DNA from: Achromobacter sp. Bel
Lineage (GTDB): Bacteria > Pseudomonadota > Gammaproteobacteria > Burkholderiales > Burkholderiaceae_B
DNA length: 64,000 nucleotides
Assembly (NCBI RefSeq): GCF_012928505.1
Contig: NZ_JABBJN010000006.1
Span: forward strand, 62,001 to 126,000
Direction: 5' to 3'
Made by a program: the position numbers and the translations under genes. The notes below the pieces were generated by a model. It was given only the letters and a program-made list of their open reading frames with translations. It did no database searches and was not told where the DNA came from. Shown piece by piece: positions 9,295 through 18,569 of the stretch. Within the stretch, counting starts at the first letter, position 1. Every line of letters starts with the position of its first letter.

Positions 9295-10210
9295 CGACGA
9301 CTCCGGACAGGCCTTGGCGTTCCAGTAACGAATTCAGGTGTTCCCACCCGTGGAAATCGATGACGATCTGGCCCTTTTCCTTGGCGCCCACCTTCAGGGC
9401 CACTCGCGTGCCCAGATGATCGGACAGCGCTTCTTCCAGACGCGTCAGATCGCGCGAGGCGCCATTGGCCTTCTTGCGAGGCGAGGACGCCGATTCGGTT
9501 TCCTTGGCGGTCTTCGCGACCAGCTTTTCGGCTTCGCGCACCGACAGGCGGCGCGCGATGATCTGATTGGCCAATTGGATCTGCGTCGCCGCGTCCACCG
9601 CCAGCAGCGCGCGGGCATGGCCCATGTCCACGTCGCCGGCCAGCAGCATCGTCTGCACGGGCGCGGCCAGGTTCAGCAAGCGCAGCAGGTTGCTGGTGGC
9701 CGAGCGCGACCGGCCGATCGCTTGCGCGGCCTGTTCGTGTGTCAGGCCGAATTCGTCCAGCAGGCGGCGCACGCCGTGCGCCTCTTCCAGCGGGTTCAAG
9801 TCTTCGCGCTGGATGTTTTCGATCAGCGCCATGACGGCCGCGTTCTCGTCCGCCACATCGCGCACCAGCACGGGCACTTCTTTCAAACCGGCCAGCTGGG
9901 CGGCGCGGAAGCGGCGTTCGCCCGCGATGATCTCGTAATGGCCGGGCGCGGTTTCGCCCAGCGCGCGCACAAGAATGGGTTGCATGATGCCTTGCGTGCG
10001 GATCGATTCGGCCAGCTCGCCCAAGGCGCCCTCGTCCATGCGCGTGCGCGGCTGATACTTGCCGGCGCGCATCTTCGAGATGAGCAAGGTGGATGGCGGA
10101 CCCTCGGGCTTGGCCGAGACGGCCTTGCCGATGTTGTCGATCGCCGGCGCGTCTGCGCCCAGCAAGGCGTCCAGTCCGCGACCCAATCCCTTGGGTTTCT
10201 TGGTGGCCAT
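9287..10210 (-). CDS. parB: Chromosome partition protein ParB
   Basis: Protein of 307 residues, the CTP-dependent clamp that loads on parS and spreads. It opens with GLGRGLDALLG (the ParA-interacting N terminus), has the CTP-binding GERRFRAAQLAG box at about 97-108, a central HTH DNA-binding domain (about 140-190, with RSRSATSNLLRLLNL), and a C-terminal dimerisation domain. The ATG at 10210 is preceded by AGAGGA and gives the conserved N terminus, although the frame stays open to 10324. Its targets, eight parS sites, are 4.4-5.3 kb away beyond mnmG. Confidence 0.96.
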   Translation of the reverse strand: MATKKPKGLGRGLDALLGADAPAIDNIGKAVSAKPEGPPSTLLISKMRAGKYQPRTRMDEGALGELAESIRTQGIMQPILVRALGETAPGHYEIIAGERRFRAAQLAGLKEVPVLVRDVADENAAVMALIENIQREDLNPLEEAHGVRRLLDEFGLTHEQAAQAIGRSRSATSNLLRLLNLAAPVQTMLLAGDVDMGHARALLAVDAATQIQLANQIIARRLSVREAEKLVAKTAKETESASSPRKKANGASRDLTRLEEALSDHLGTRVALKVGAKEKGQIVIDFHGWEHLNSLLERQGLSGVVDA

Positions 10211-10253
10211 AGTTAAATCCTCTTTCCTTCTGTTTTTGTATCCCGAGCCAGGC

Positions 10254-11078
10254 TCAGGCGTCCGTCTGCTCGGCGGGCAGGCGGTACCAATACGCGTAAC
10301 AGTCTTTGAAGCCGTAGCGGCCATACAGGGCGCGCGCGGCGGTATTGTCCGGCTCGACCTGCAGGTACGCCGTTGTCGCGCCGCTGGCGGCGCCCTCGGT
10401 CAATAGGTAATCCACCAGGGCATCGGCGTAGCCTTTACGCCGTTGTCCCGGGTCCGTGACGATGTCGAACAGGCCCAGCAGGTCATCGTCGCGGACGGCC
10501 AAGCCCGCGGCAACGCACTGTCCCGCCGCGTCGAACGCCAGCACCGGCTGCTTATCCACAGCCAGTCCGTGCAGACGCGCTTGATGTTCAGCCGTGTGCT
10601 CCGGCGCCGAGCCGCGCATGGCCCCGACCGCTTGCGCAAAGCGGCCGATGTCGACTTTCCTGAAATGCAGATCGCCCCGGGCGCAGGGCCTGGGGGCGAG
10701 CGACATGCTCATGACTCGGGTCTCGCCGGTAAAGGTATAGCCGCGGGCCTCCAGTTCGGCGTCGAGCGAAAAATCGGGGCCGATGGAGGTAATGCGCAGC
10801 ACCATGGGCAAGCCATGGCGCGCATACAACGAAGAACAATACGCCAGCCGCTCGTCCAGCGGACGTGTGGATAACCCCAGCACATTCACGCTGCGCACGC
10901 GCTTGGCTTCCGAGCGCGCAAAGCGTACCAGCCAGCCATCATAGAGCACCTGCGCGCCGACTGCTGTCGCGTTCAGCGCGGCCTCTTCCAGACGCGCGCG
11001 CAGGCTGTCGCGCACATCGGCGGGCGGCGTGCGGGAGACGTGCGTAGCGGTCGGAGAAAAGAGCGCGGCGACAGACAT
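10254..11078 (-). CDS. GNAT-family N-acetyltransferase
   Basis: Protein of 274 residues; the C-terminal half (about 140-270) is a GNAT domain with the acetyl-CoA loop near VTDPGQRRKGYADALVDYLL and the closing NTAARALYGRYGFKDCYAYWY motif. The N-terminal half resembles other unassigned GNAT proteins and I cannot name a substrate. It sits between parA and parB in the same direction, 8 bases after parA, so it is transcribed with the partition genes. Two perfect DnaA boxes are inside (10552 and 10866), the second using a rare TTA leucine codon. Confidence 0.85.
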   Translation of the reverse strand: MSVAALFSPTATHVSRTPPADVRDSLRARLEEAALNATAVGAQVLYDGWLVRFARSEAKRVRSVNVLGLSTRPLDERLAYCSSLYARHGLPMVLRITSIGPDFSLDAELEARGYTFTGETRVMSMSLAPRPCARGDLHFRKVDIGRFAQAVGAMRGSAPEHTAEHQARLHGLAVDKQPVLAFDAAGQCVAAGLAVRDDDLLGLFDIVTDPGQRRKGYADALVDYLLTEGAASGATTAYLQVEPDNTAARALYGRYGFKDCYAYWYRLPAEQTDA

Positions 11079-11086
11079 GGCAAGGC

Positions 11087-11887
11087 TTACTTCAGGTCTT
11101 TCCTGACGCGTTCGATCATTTCAGCGCCAAAAGAGATGTAGGCCTGCGCGCCGCGTGACGCACGGTCATACACCACACCCGGCATGCCGTAACTGGGTGC
11201 TTCGGCCAACCGCACATTGCGGGGCACGACGGTCTTGAAGACCTTGTCGCCGAAGTGCGCCTCGAGCTGGGCGGACACTTGCTGTTGCAACGTCATGCGC
11301 GGGTCGAACATCACGCGCAGCAGACCAATGACGCGCAGGTCGTCATTGATGTTGCGGTGGACCCGCTTGATGGTGTTGACCAGGTCGGACAGGCCTTCCA
11401 GCGCGAAGTATTCGCACTGCATCGGAATGATGACGCCATGGGCGGCAGCCAATCCGTTGAGCGTCAGCAAGGACAGCGTCGGCGGGCAATCGATCAGCAC
11501 GAAATCGTATTGGCCGGCGACGGTGTCGAGCGCGGCCTTCAACTGGCGTTCGCGTTCGTCCATCTGCACCAGATCGATCTCGGCGCCGGACAGCTCGCGG
11601 TTCGCGGGCAGCACGTCATAGCCGCCGGATTCCGACTTCACACGGGCCTGCTCGATGGTGGCCTCGCCGATCAGCACCTGGTACAGGTTCGATTCCAGGG
11701 CGTTCTTATCGATGCCGCTGCCCATCGTGGCGTTGCCTTGAGGGTCCAGGTCCACCAGCAGCACGCGCTGATTATGCGTGGCAAGGCCCGCCGCCAGATT
11801 GATGGCGGTCGTCGTCTTGCCCACACCGCCCTTTTGGTTGGCGATGCAGAAGACGCGGGCGGTTGTGCTGGGGGGTAAGTTCTTCAT
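11087..11887 (-). CDS. parA: Chromosome partition ATPase ParA
   Basis: Protein of 266 residues with the deviant Walker A box CIANQKGGVGKTTT (Lys24 and the signature lysine at 19), Walker A' at LIDCPPTLSLLTLNG, and no N-terminal HTH, which marks the chromosomal (type Ib-like, Soj) class. It moves ParB-parS complexes over the nucleoid. Its ATG overlaps the rsmG stop (ATGA), continuing the mnmG-rsmG-parA unit. Confidence 0.96.
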   Translation of the reverse strand: MKNLPPSTTARVFCIANQKGGVGKTTTAINLAAGLATHNQRVLLVDLDPQGNATMGSGIDKNALESNLYQVLIGEATIEQARVKSESGGYDVLPANRELSGAEIDLVQMDERERQLKAALDTVAGQYDFVLIDCPPTLSLLTLNGLAAAHGVIIPMQCEYFALEGLSDLVNTIKRVHRNINDDLRVIGLLRVMFDPRMTLQQQVSAQLEAHFGDKVFKTVVPRNVRLAEAPSYGMPGVVYDRASRGAQAYISFGAEMIERVRKDLK

Positions 11888-12593
11888 AGGGTTCCTTGAC
11901 TGCGTCCTTCACCGCGCTCTTCGTCGCGGCGCATCCAGATCAGGCAGCGCTCTGCTTGCAGCTCCGGAACCCGGAGCGGCTGAATATGGTCGACTTGCCA
12001 TTCCCCGCGCGCATGTAACGCCTGAATCTCTTCATCGGGGACCTTGCCCTTCATGGCGACGAGGGTACCATCGATGCGCACGTGGCGACCCGCAAGCTGC
12101 GCAAAATCGTCCAGCGAAGCGAAGGCCCGCGAGGTGACGATGTCGCACTCGGCCGGGTCCAGCGTTTCGATGCGCGCGTGACGCGCTTGCAGATTGGGCA
12201 CGGCCAGCGCGCCGCTCATCTGGCGCACGAACGCGGTTTTCTTTTCAACGGCGTCGATGCAGGTCACGGACCACATGGGTCGCATGATTGCGAGAACGAC
12301 GCCAGGCAGGCCGCCACCCGATCCGACGTCGTAGACCTTGCCCGGCACATCAACGGCGCCCAGCGCCTCGCTGAACGGGCCCACGGCGGCCAGGCTATCG
12401 AACAGATGCTGGATCAGCATCTGCTGGGGATCGCGGATGGCGGTGAGGTTGTACGTCCGGTTCCAGCGTTGCATCTGGGACAGGTAGTTCAGCAGCTTGG
12501 CGTGCGCCGCAGCGTCGACAGCCAGCCCCAGTTGCTCGCATGCGCGAGTCAGGCGGCCGGCCATATCTGCGCCGGCCTGATCGGTATGTGCGG

Positions 12594-12597
<4 letters not shown>
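11884..12597 (-). CDS. rsmG: 16S rRNA (guanine527-N7)-methyltransferase RsmG
   Basis: Protein of 237 residues, GidB family. The SAM-binding glycine loop is [18 protein letters not shown] (about 87-104), with [21 protein letters not shown] upstream, the typical GidB block. It methylates G527 of 16S rRNA. ATGA overlaps couple it to mnmG before and to parA after. A start 11 codons later (second Met) is possible. Confidence 0.95.
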
Positions 12598-14513
<1,916 letters not shown>

Positions 14514-14570
14514 GATGGGGAGGGAAATATAAGAGAGCGTTCGGTGCTCATTATAGGGGCAGGGGTGGCA

Positions 14571-14586
14571 TGTTTCACGTGAAACA
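14571..14586. other. parS site 1
   Basis: TGTTTCACGTGAAACA, a perfect 16-base palindrome matching the bacterial parS consensus bound by ParB. It is 58 bases upstream of the mnmG start codon and so may also touch that promoter. Confidence 0.93.
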
Positions 14587-14698
14587 TAGAACTGGGCCGG
14601 ATTGCATCCCTGCCCCACCCCCTTCGCGTCGGCATTTGGCAACGAAGCGCGGTACGGCTGGATAAATATGTCGGCATCTGCCGCTGTTTTGTCCGCGA

Positions 14699-14714
14699 TG
14701 TTTCACGTGGAACA
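14699..14714. other. parS site 2
   Basis: TGTTTCACGTGGAACA, a parS consensus match with one T:G-type arm asymmetry. It starts 128 bases after site 1. Confidence 0.92.
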
Positions 14715-14841
14715 GCCCTTGATTGCACGATTGGCGTTCTGCCTGACAACAGAAGCAGGTCGGGCGCGGGGCACTCGTACGTCGGCGCGGGGCGCGGCCT
14801 CCCTGTCCGCTTCCAAATTGAAATCAGGCGGCATCGATTGA

Positions 14842-14857
14842 TGTTCCACGTGAAACA
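14842..14857. other. parS site 3
   Basis: TGTTCCACGTGAAACA, a parS consensus match; the asymmetry is the mirror image of site 2. It starts 143 bases after site 2. Confidence 0.92.
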
Positions 14858-14966
14858 TCGGATTGAACCCTTGCCTAGACCTCAGATAGGTAATGGATGG
14901 GGAAGGAACGTACTCCCGGCTGCCGGACGCTTCGGTATTTCCCATGCCACACATCCCCTGAGGCAT

Positions 14967-14982
14967 TGTTTCACGTGGAACA
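14967..14982. other. parS site 4
   Basis: TGTTTCACGTGGAACA, a parS consensus match identical to site 2. It starts 125 bases after site 3. Confidence 0.92.
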
Positions 14983-15045
14983 TCTGACAGACTTTCATCC
15001 TGCCAAATTCACTCAGAGACTAAAGACCTACGCCGCGGTTGCAAA

Positions 15046-15061
15046 TGTTCCACGTGGAACA
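15046..15061. other. parS site 5
   Basis: TGTTCCACGTGGAACA, a perfect palindrome of the second parS form. It starts 79 bases after site 4. Confidence 0.93.
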
Positions 15062-15105
15062 TTTGGCGCCTACCCGTACCGCTTTGCCCTCGACATATCT
15101 GCCGA

Positions 15106-15121
15106 TGTTTCACGTGGAACA
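15106..15121. other. parS site 6
   Basis: TGTTTCACGTGGAACA, a parS consensus match. It starts 60 bases after site 5, the closest spacing in the cluster. Confidence 0.92.
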
Positions 15122-15177
15122 TTGCCGTGAGTCGCGATGGAGAACACGGCGGCAACGTATGAGTCTATTAATGCCAA

Positions 15178-15193
15178 TGTTCCACGTGAAACA
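15178..15193. other. parS site 7
   Basis: TGTTCCACGTGAAACA, a parS consensus match identical to site 3. It starts 72 bases after site 6. Confidence 0.92.
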
Positions 15194-15466
15194 CGGTCGT
15201 GAAATAGAGGAAGGCTCGCCTCCCGTGCCGAACAAACGCTGCCGCTTCCCGTGAACGACATCAAATTAAGGGACACGGAAGAAAGTTCAACCCACACACC
15301 AGCGCCAAAATCCACCCATCCAAGCTCGAATACCGGTTGCAATACTGCCTGGCTGACCAAAGCGGAGCGTTGCTTTGATACCGTAACGCTGCCCTAAAAA
15401 GGAAAAGAAAAAGTCATTTTTCTACCCCTACCCTACCCCTTGCCCGAAATATCACTAATTTTTTTG

Positions 15467-15482
15467 CGTTCCACGTGAAACA
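15467..15482. other. parS site 8 (one mismatch)
   Basis: CGTTCCACGTGAAACA, matching parS except for the first base. It lies 289 bases after site 7, on the origin side of a purine-rich stretch (15398-15412). Weaker half-sites follow at 15720-15735 and 16631-16640. Confidence 0.85.
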
Positions 15483-16093
15483 TGTCCAATCCGCCGCGAA
15501 GAAAAGGAGCACATACGATCCAGATTCCGATGGCAGTTCCGATCGAACAGGACAATCCTTCGCTCCGGAATTTCACGAAATCGCCGCGCGGCTCACGATC
15601 GTGTTTATGCACAGCAAACAGTGGATATCTACGCAATGGAAAATCGCCGCGAATTTATCCCTGCCGGGAGCTTTCGACTTATCAACACCCAGGTCGGCAT
15701 ATCCCGCGCGCGTTCTCGGGAATTCACGTGGAACAACTTTGGGGATAACTTTGTATGACCGGCTTCTGAAGGCAACAGGAAACGTTGCCTAAACGGTCGC
15801 TTGAGCTAATTGCCCAGATCTTCGAAAAGCCACAAATATCCAACGCGCTTCATAGGAGAAAGCCACTCGGCAGCAGATTCTGAACACGCCCGGATGAACC
15901 GAAAACTCTTCCTATTCAAATTGGCCGGAGACGGACAAAAAGGCGTGGACAACTTTGTGGATAAGATTCAGCTATCGCTTCGATACGCCATTCTTAAGCT
16001 CGCCGATTGGTGAAAACAATTCAGGGGAACTCCCCACCGCCGAGCAAGTCAAATTGCCACGAATCACGGCGCGGTGGATTATCCACACCATCA

Positions 16094-16120
16094 CCGCATA
16101 TCGCCAACCGCATATCGCCA
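16094..16120. repeat. Short tandem repeat in the origin region
   Basis: CCGCATATCGCCA occurs at 16094-16106 and again at 16108-16120, a 14-base period, directly after the DnaA box at 16079-16087. Period and position recall iteron-like elements, but two copies are few. Confidence 0.45.
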
Positions 16121-16420
16121 TTGGCGCGCATCCATCTCGCGTATTTGCCGCAGCGTCGCGTGCCAACCGGGGCGCGATCATTGACACTACAACTATCTTG
16201 CTAGAGTCGGACCCGGTGCGCCATCATCCATTTGGCTGAGGCGCAGGATTTCATGTGAACCCTGTGGAAAACTCGCTATCGTTTTTTTCGGCAGTGAATT
16301 CCAATAACGTGCCGACCGCCAAGACCCCACCGGCTGGCTGCCGCCAATGCCATTCGACTTGCCTGATTCGGGCAGTGAAAACCCCTGAAGCCGGCCATCG
16401 GATAATCGCTATCCCCATTT

Positions 16421-16478
16421 CTATCCACAGGCAAAGGCCCCTCGAATTGGGCAAATCGAGGGGCCTTTCTGTGCATAA
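16421..16478. repeat. Large hairpin flanked by inverted DnaA boxes
   Basis: AAAGGCCCCTCGA (16433-16445) pairs perfectly with TCGAGGGGCCTTT (16456-16468), a 13-bp stem with a 10-base loop. Immediately outside it are CTATCCACA (16421-16429) and, inverted, TGTGCATAA (16470-16478). No gene ends nearby, so a terminator role is not obvious. Confidence 0.7.
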
Positions 16479-16586
16479 CCGGGATGGGGATATCTTTGTG
16501 AACAACCGGCCTGCGCAACGGCAAAAACCGGCCAATGGTGGCACCAAAACATAATCAGCATGGCCACTGCCTGATTGCCGTCGCAG

Positions 16587-16619
16587 CCGGGAAAACGCGC
16601 CAAATGCCCGTTTTCCCGG
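16587..16619. repeat. Inverted repeat in the origin region
   Basis: CCGGGAAAACG (16587-16597) and CGTTTTCCCGG (16609-16619) form an 11-bp perfect stem with an 11-base loop. It lies between the large hairpin and the last DnaA box; a TGTTTCACGT half-parS follows at 16631. Confidence 0.6.
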
Positions 16620-16822
16620 GGGAAAGGCCATGTTTCACGTTAAGCGGCTACCTCCCGGACAAACGCCTGGCGTTCAAACGGTGGGCTTTGAATCGCATAT
16701 TGGCGCGATTGAAAATCTGTGTAAAACCTTGCGTTCAGAGATGCCTGTGCTTCATTACTGATCACTAAAAACCAATGGCTCGAAAATAATTATCCACAGA
16801 CTTATCCAAGGGTCGAGGATAT

Positions 16823-16838
16823 GTTAGTGATTACTAAC
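16823..16838. repeat. AT-rich palindrome next to the last DnaA boxes
   Basis: GTTAGT-GATT-ACTAAC is a perfect 6+4+6 palindrome. A related sequence, TTACTGATCACTAA, is at 16755-16768, so the two flank the DnaA box at 16790-16798. This could be a protein site at the edge of the origin; no protein can be named. Confidence 0.4.
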
Positions 16839-16901
16839 TTTCGTCCTGACGCAGTCCGGGGCCGGGAGAGAACGGCCGACGCGTTTCCGGGCTCAAATGA
16901 A

Positions 16902-16936
16902 ACAACGCCCCAGACTCGGAAGTCTTGGGGCGTTGT
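16902..16936 (-). terminator. Rho-independent terminator of cspA
   Basis: ACAACGCCCCAGACT and its complement form a long stem with a short loop around 16917-16920. Read on the minus strand the stem is followed by a T-rich run. It lies 44 bases past the cspA stop. Confidence 0.8.
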
Positions 16937-16979
16937 AGCCAGGTCGGACCTGGCGGACGGGAAAGTGGGATTTCCCGAT

Positions 16980-17186
16980 TTAGAGCGGGCGAATTTCGGC
17001 CGCTTGAGGTCCTTTCGGACCATCCTTAACTTCGAATTCGACTTCCTGCCCTTCGTTCAGGCTGCGATAGCCGCGGCCCTGGATGGCGGAAAAGTGTGCG
17101 AAAACATCGGTGCCACCAACGTCCGGCGTGATGAAACCGTAACCCTTGTCAGCGTTGAACCACTTAACTTTGCCCTTCTGAGCCAT
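16980..17186 (-). CDS. cspA: Cold-shock protein (CspA family)
   Basis: Protein of 68 residues, a single OB-fold cold-shock domain. RNP1 is KGYGFITP and RNP2 is VFAHFSAI. It binds single-stranded RNA and DNA and melts RNA structure. An AGGA lies about ten bases before the ATG. The 234 bases upstream hold no gene and would contain its promoter and the long 5' leader usual for this family. It is the first gene on the far side of the candidate origin. Confidence 0.95.
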   Translation of the reverse strand: MAQKGKVKWFNADKGYGFITPDVGGTDVFAHFSAIQGRGYRSLNEGQEVEFEVKDGPKGPQAAEIRPL

Positions 17187-17420
17187 TTTTTCTAGCGTCC
17201 TGTAATTGAATCGAATTGCAATGAATCAAGGACGCCGTGAGAACTGAACGACCGGTAGAAATACCTGCGTTGCTGCTGCGTTCCCGCTCGTCGCCAAGCA
17301 ACAGAACGAGTCCGCGCGCTGCTTGAATCAACTGCGGAATCAGCATACTCACCCCACATTACCGGCTCATATTGTTGTTTACCCCAATGTCGCTTTTTTC
17401 TGACTGGAAGCGAATTCCCG
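17187..17420 (-). promoter_or_regulatory. Leader and promoter region of cspA
   Basis: These 234 bases carry no plausible coding frame. They separate two genes on the same strand and should hold the cspA promoter and a structured untranslated leader. I could not assign -35/-10 boxes with confidence. Confidence 0.4.
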
Positions 17421-18485
17421 CTAGGCGGAATTTGGCTGCCGACGCGCAAGAAAGGCATAGATCGGGCCTGTCACGATCACCACGAACACCATGCGAGTGA
17501 CGTGAAATGCGGTGACGACCGGCACGCCCAGTTGCAGGACCTTGGCGGTGATCGCCATCTCGGCGATCCCGCCTGGCGTCGTTCCAAGGATCAACGTGGG
17601 TACGGGCGCTGCCGACCAGTGGGACAGCAGCGCGCCCAGCCCGAAGGCCAGCGCCAGGGCCCCGATCGTGAATGCCGCCACGACGGCGATAAAGCGGGGC
17701 GCGGCGCGGAAGAAATCCGGCCGGTAGCGGTCGCCCAAAGACCATCCGATGAACAGTTGCCCGACCTTCGGCACGAAGTCGGGCAAGGCCGACAATTCCA
17801 CGCCGGATGAGGTCAGCAACATCGCCACCAGCATGGGCCCAAGCACCCACGGATTGGGCAAACGCAACTTCATGAAGACCAGCCCGCCAACACAGGTCAA
17901 CGCCACCAGCGCAGCCAGCCCCGCGCCATCCACGGTCTTGGGCCCCGGCACGGTGGGGTCCAACCCCGCCACGCCCCACCATTGGAAGATGAACGGCACC
18001 GTCACGACCACCAGCAGCACGCGCACGCTATGCGCGGTGGCCACGCGATCTATCCGCGCCCCGTGACGTTCCGCCAGGCTGGCCATTTCACTGGCGCCAC
18101 CGATCGCCGATGAAAACCAGGCGGTCTTGAAGTCGACGTCCGTCAACCGGCGCAGCATCGCGGTGCCCATGAACGCCAACGCCAGTGCGAACAACATCCC
18201 CACGACGATGGGCCCCGCGTTGGTGCCGATGTGGCCAAGCACCTGCGGCGTGAAATACAGCCCCAGAGACGTCCCGATGACCCATTGCCCGCCATTGCGC
18301 GCGGGTCGCGGGCAGACCGTGCCCAAGCCCGCGATCCGTGTCGCCGCCGTTGCGAGCAACGCGCCCAGCATCCACGGCAAGGGCATATGCGCCCACACCG
18401 CCAACAGCGCCCCGGCCAGCGCGATCGCCAATCCGCCCAACACCCTCAACAACATGTTTTGACCCACGATCCCGTCCACGTGCAT
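17421..18485 (-). CDS. AbrB-family integral membrane protein (Gneg_AbrB_dup type)
   Basis: Protein of 354 residues with about ten hydrophobic segments arranged as an internal duplication. Each half has the MPLPWMLGALLATAA / LPNPWVLGPMLVAMLLTSSG pattern and the GTSLGLYFTP / GWSLGDRYRPDF pair. The family is usually labelled AbrB regulator or ammonia-monooxygenase-like, but it is plainly a membrane protein and its true role is unsettled; transport is likelier than DNA binding. The ATG at 18455 (MLLRVLGG) is an alternative start that fits the usual family N terminus better; neither start has a strong ribosome site. Divergent from the aminotransferase. Confidence 0.8.
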   Translation of the reverse strand: MHVDGIVGQNMLLRVLGGLAIALAGALLAVWAHMPLPWMLGALLATAATRIAGLGTVCPRPARNGGQWVIGTSLGLYFTPQVLGHIGTNAGPIVVGMLFALALAFMGTAMLRRLTDVDFKTAWFSSAIGGASEMASLAERHGARIDRVATAHSVRVLLVVVTVPFIFQWWGVAGLDPTVPGPKTVDGAGLAALVALTCVGGLVFMKLRLPNPWVLGPMLVAMLLTSSGVELSALPDFVPKVGQLFIGWSLGDRYRPDFFRAAPRFIAVVAAFTIGALALAFGLGALLSHWSAAPVPTLILGTTPGGIAEMAITAKVLQLGVPVVTAFHVTRMVFVVIVTGPIYAFLARRQPNSA

Positions 18486-18569
18486 AGCTAATGCGAAAAA
18501 CGAATTATGAGTTAGTGGGATACTTACGAAAACTCTCTTTGCCTACCAGCGTTCATCTTCGCGTCCAAC

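Larger units (their letters stand above)
15600..16812. other. Candidate chromosomal replication origin (oriC)
   Basis: Perfect DnaA boxes are at 15956-15964, 16079-16087 and 16790-16798. TTATGCACA boxes are at 15605-15613 and 16470-16478. One-mismatch boxes are at 15679-15687 (TTATCAACA), 15740-15748 (TGGGGATAA), 16263-16271 (TGTGGAAAA) and 16421-16429 (CTATCCACA). The box at 16790 ends an AT-rich stretch (about 16750-16800) that could unwind. The box at 16079 lies in the palindrome GGTGGATTATCCACACC. Position beside mnmG-rsmG-parAB and the parS cluster fits an origin. The 25.3-kb region and the rpmH-dnaA gap are weaker alternatives; cumulative GC skew would decide. Confidence 0.65.
14514..16979. 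other. Gene-free origin/centromere region (2.47 kb)
   Basis: No frame here has a codon pattern, ribosome site or family resemblance I can support. The left part (14571-15482) carries eight parS sites. The right part (15600-16812) carries DnaA boxes, inverted repeats and AT-rich tracts. Base composition is clearly lower in G+C than the neighbouring genes. The region separates the leftward mnmG-parB unit from the leftward cspA gene. Confidence 0.8.

Noticed and set aside
15720-15735. GAATTCACGTGGAACA as a ninth parS
   Set aside because: The left arm has three mismatches; only the right half matches. I treat it as a decayed half-site.
16631-16646. TGTTTCACGTTAAGCG as a parS
   Set aside because: Only the left half matches; the right arm is lost.
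14602-16768. Many short open frames (60-126 codons) in the mnmG-cspA gap
   Set aside because: They overlap each other on both strands, lack ribosome sites and family resemblance, and run through parS and DnaA-box sequence.
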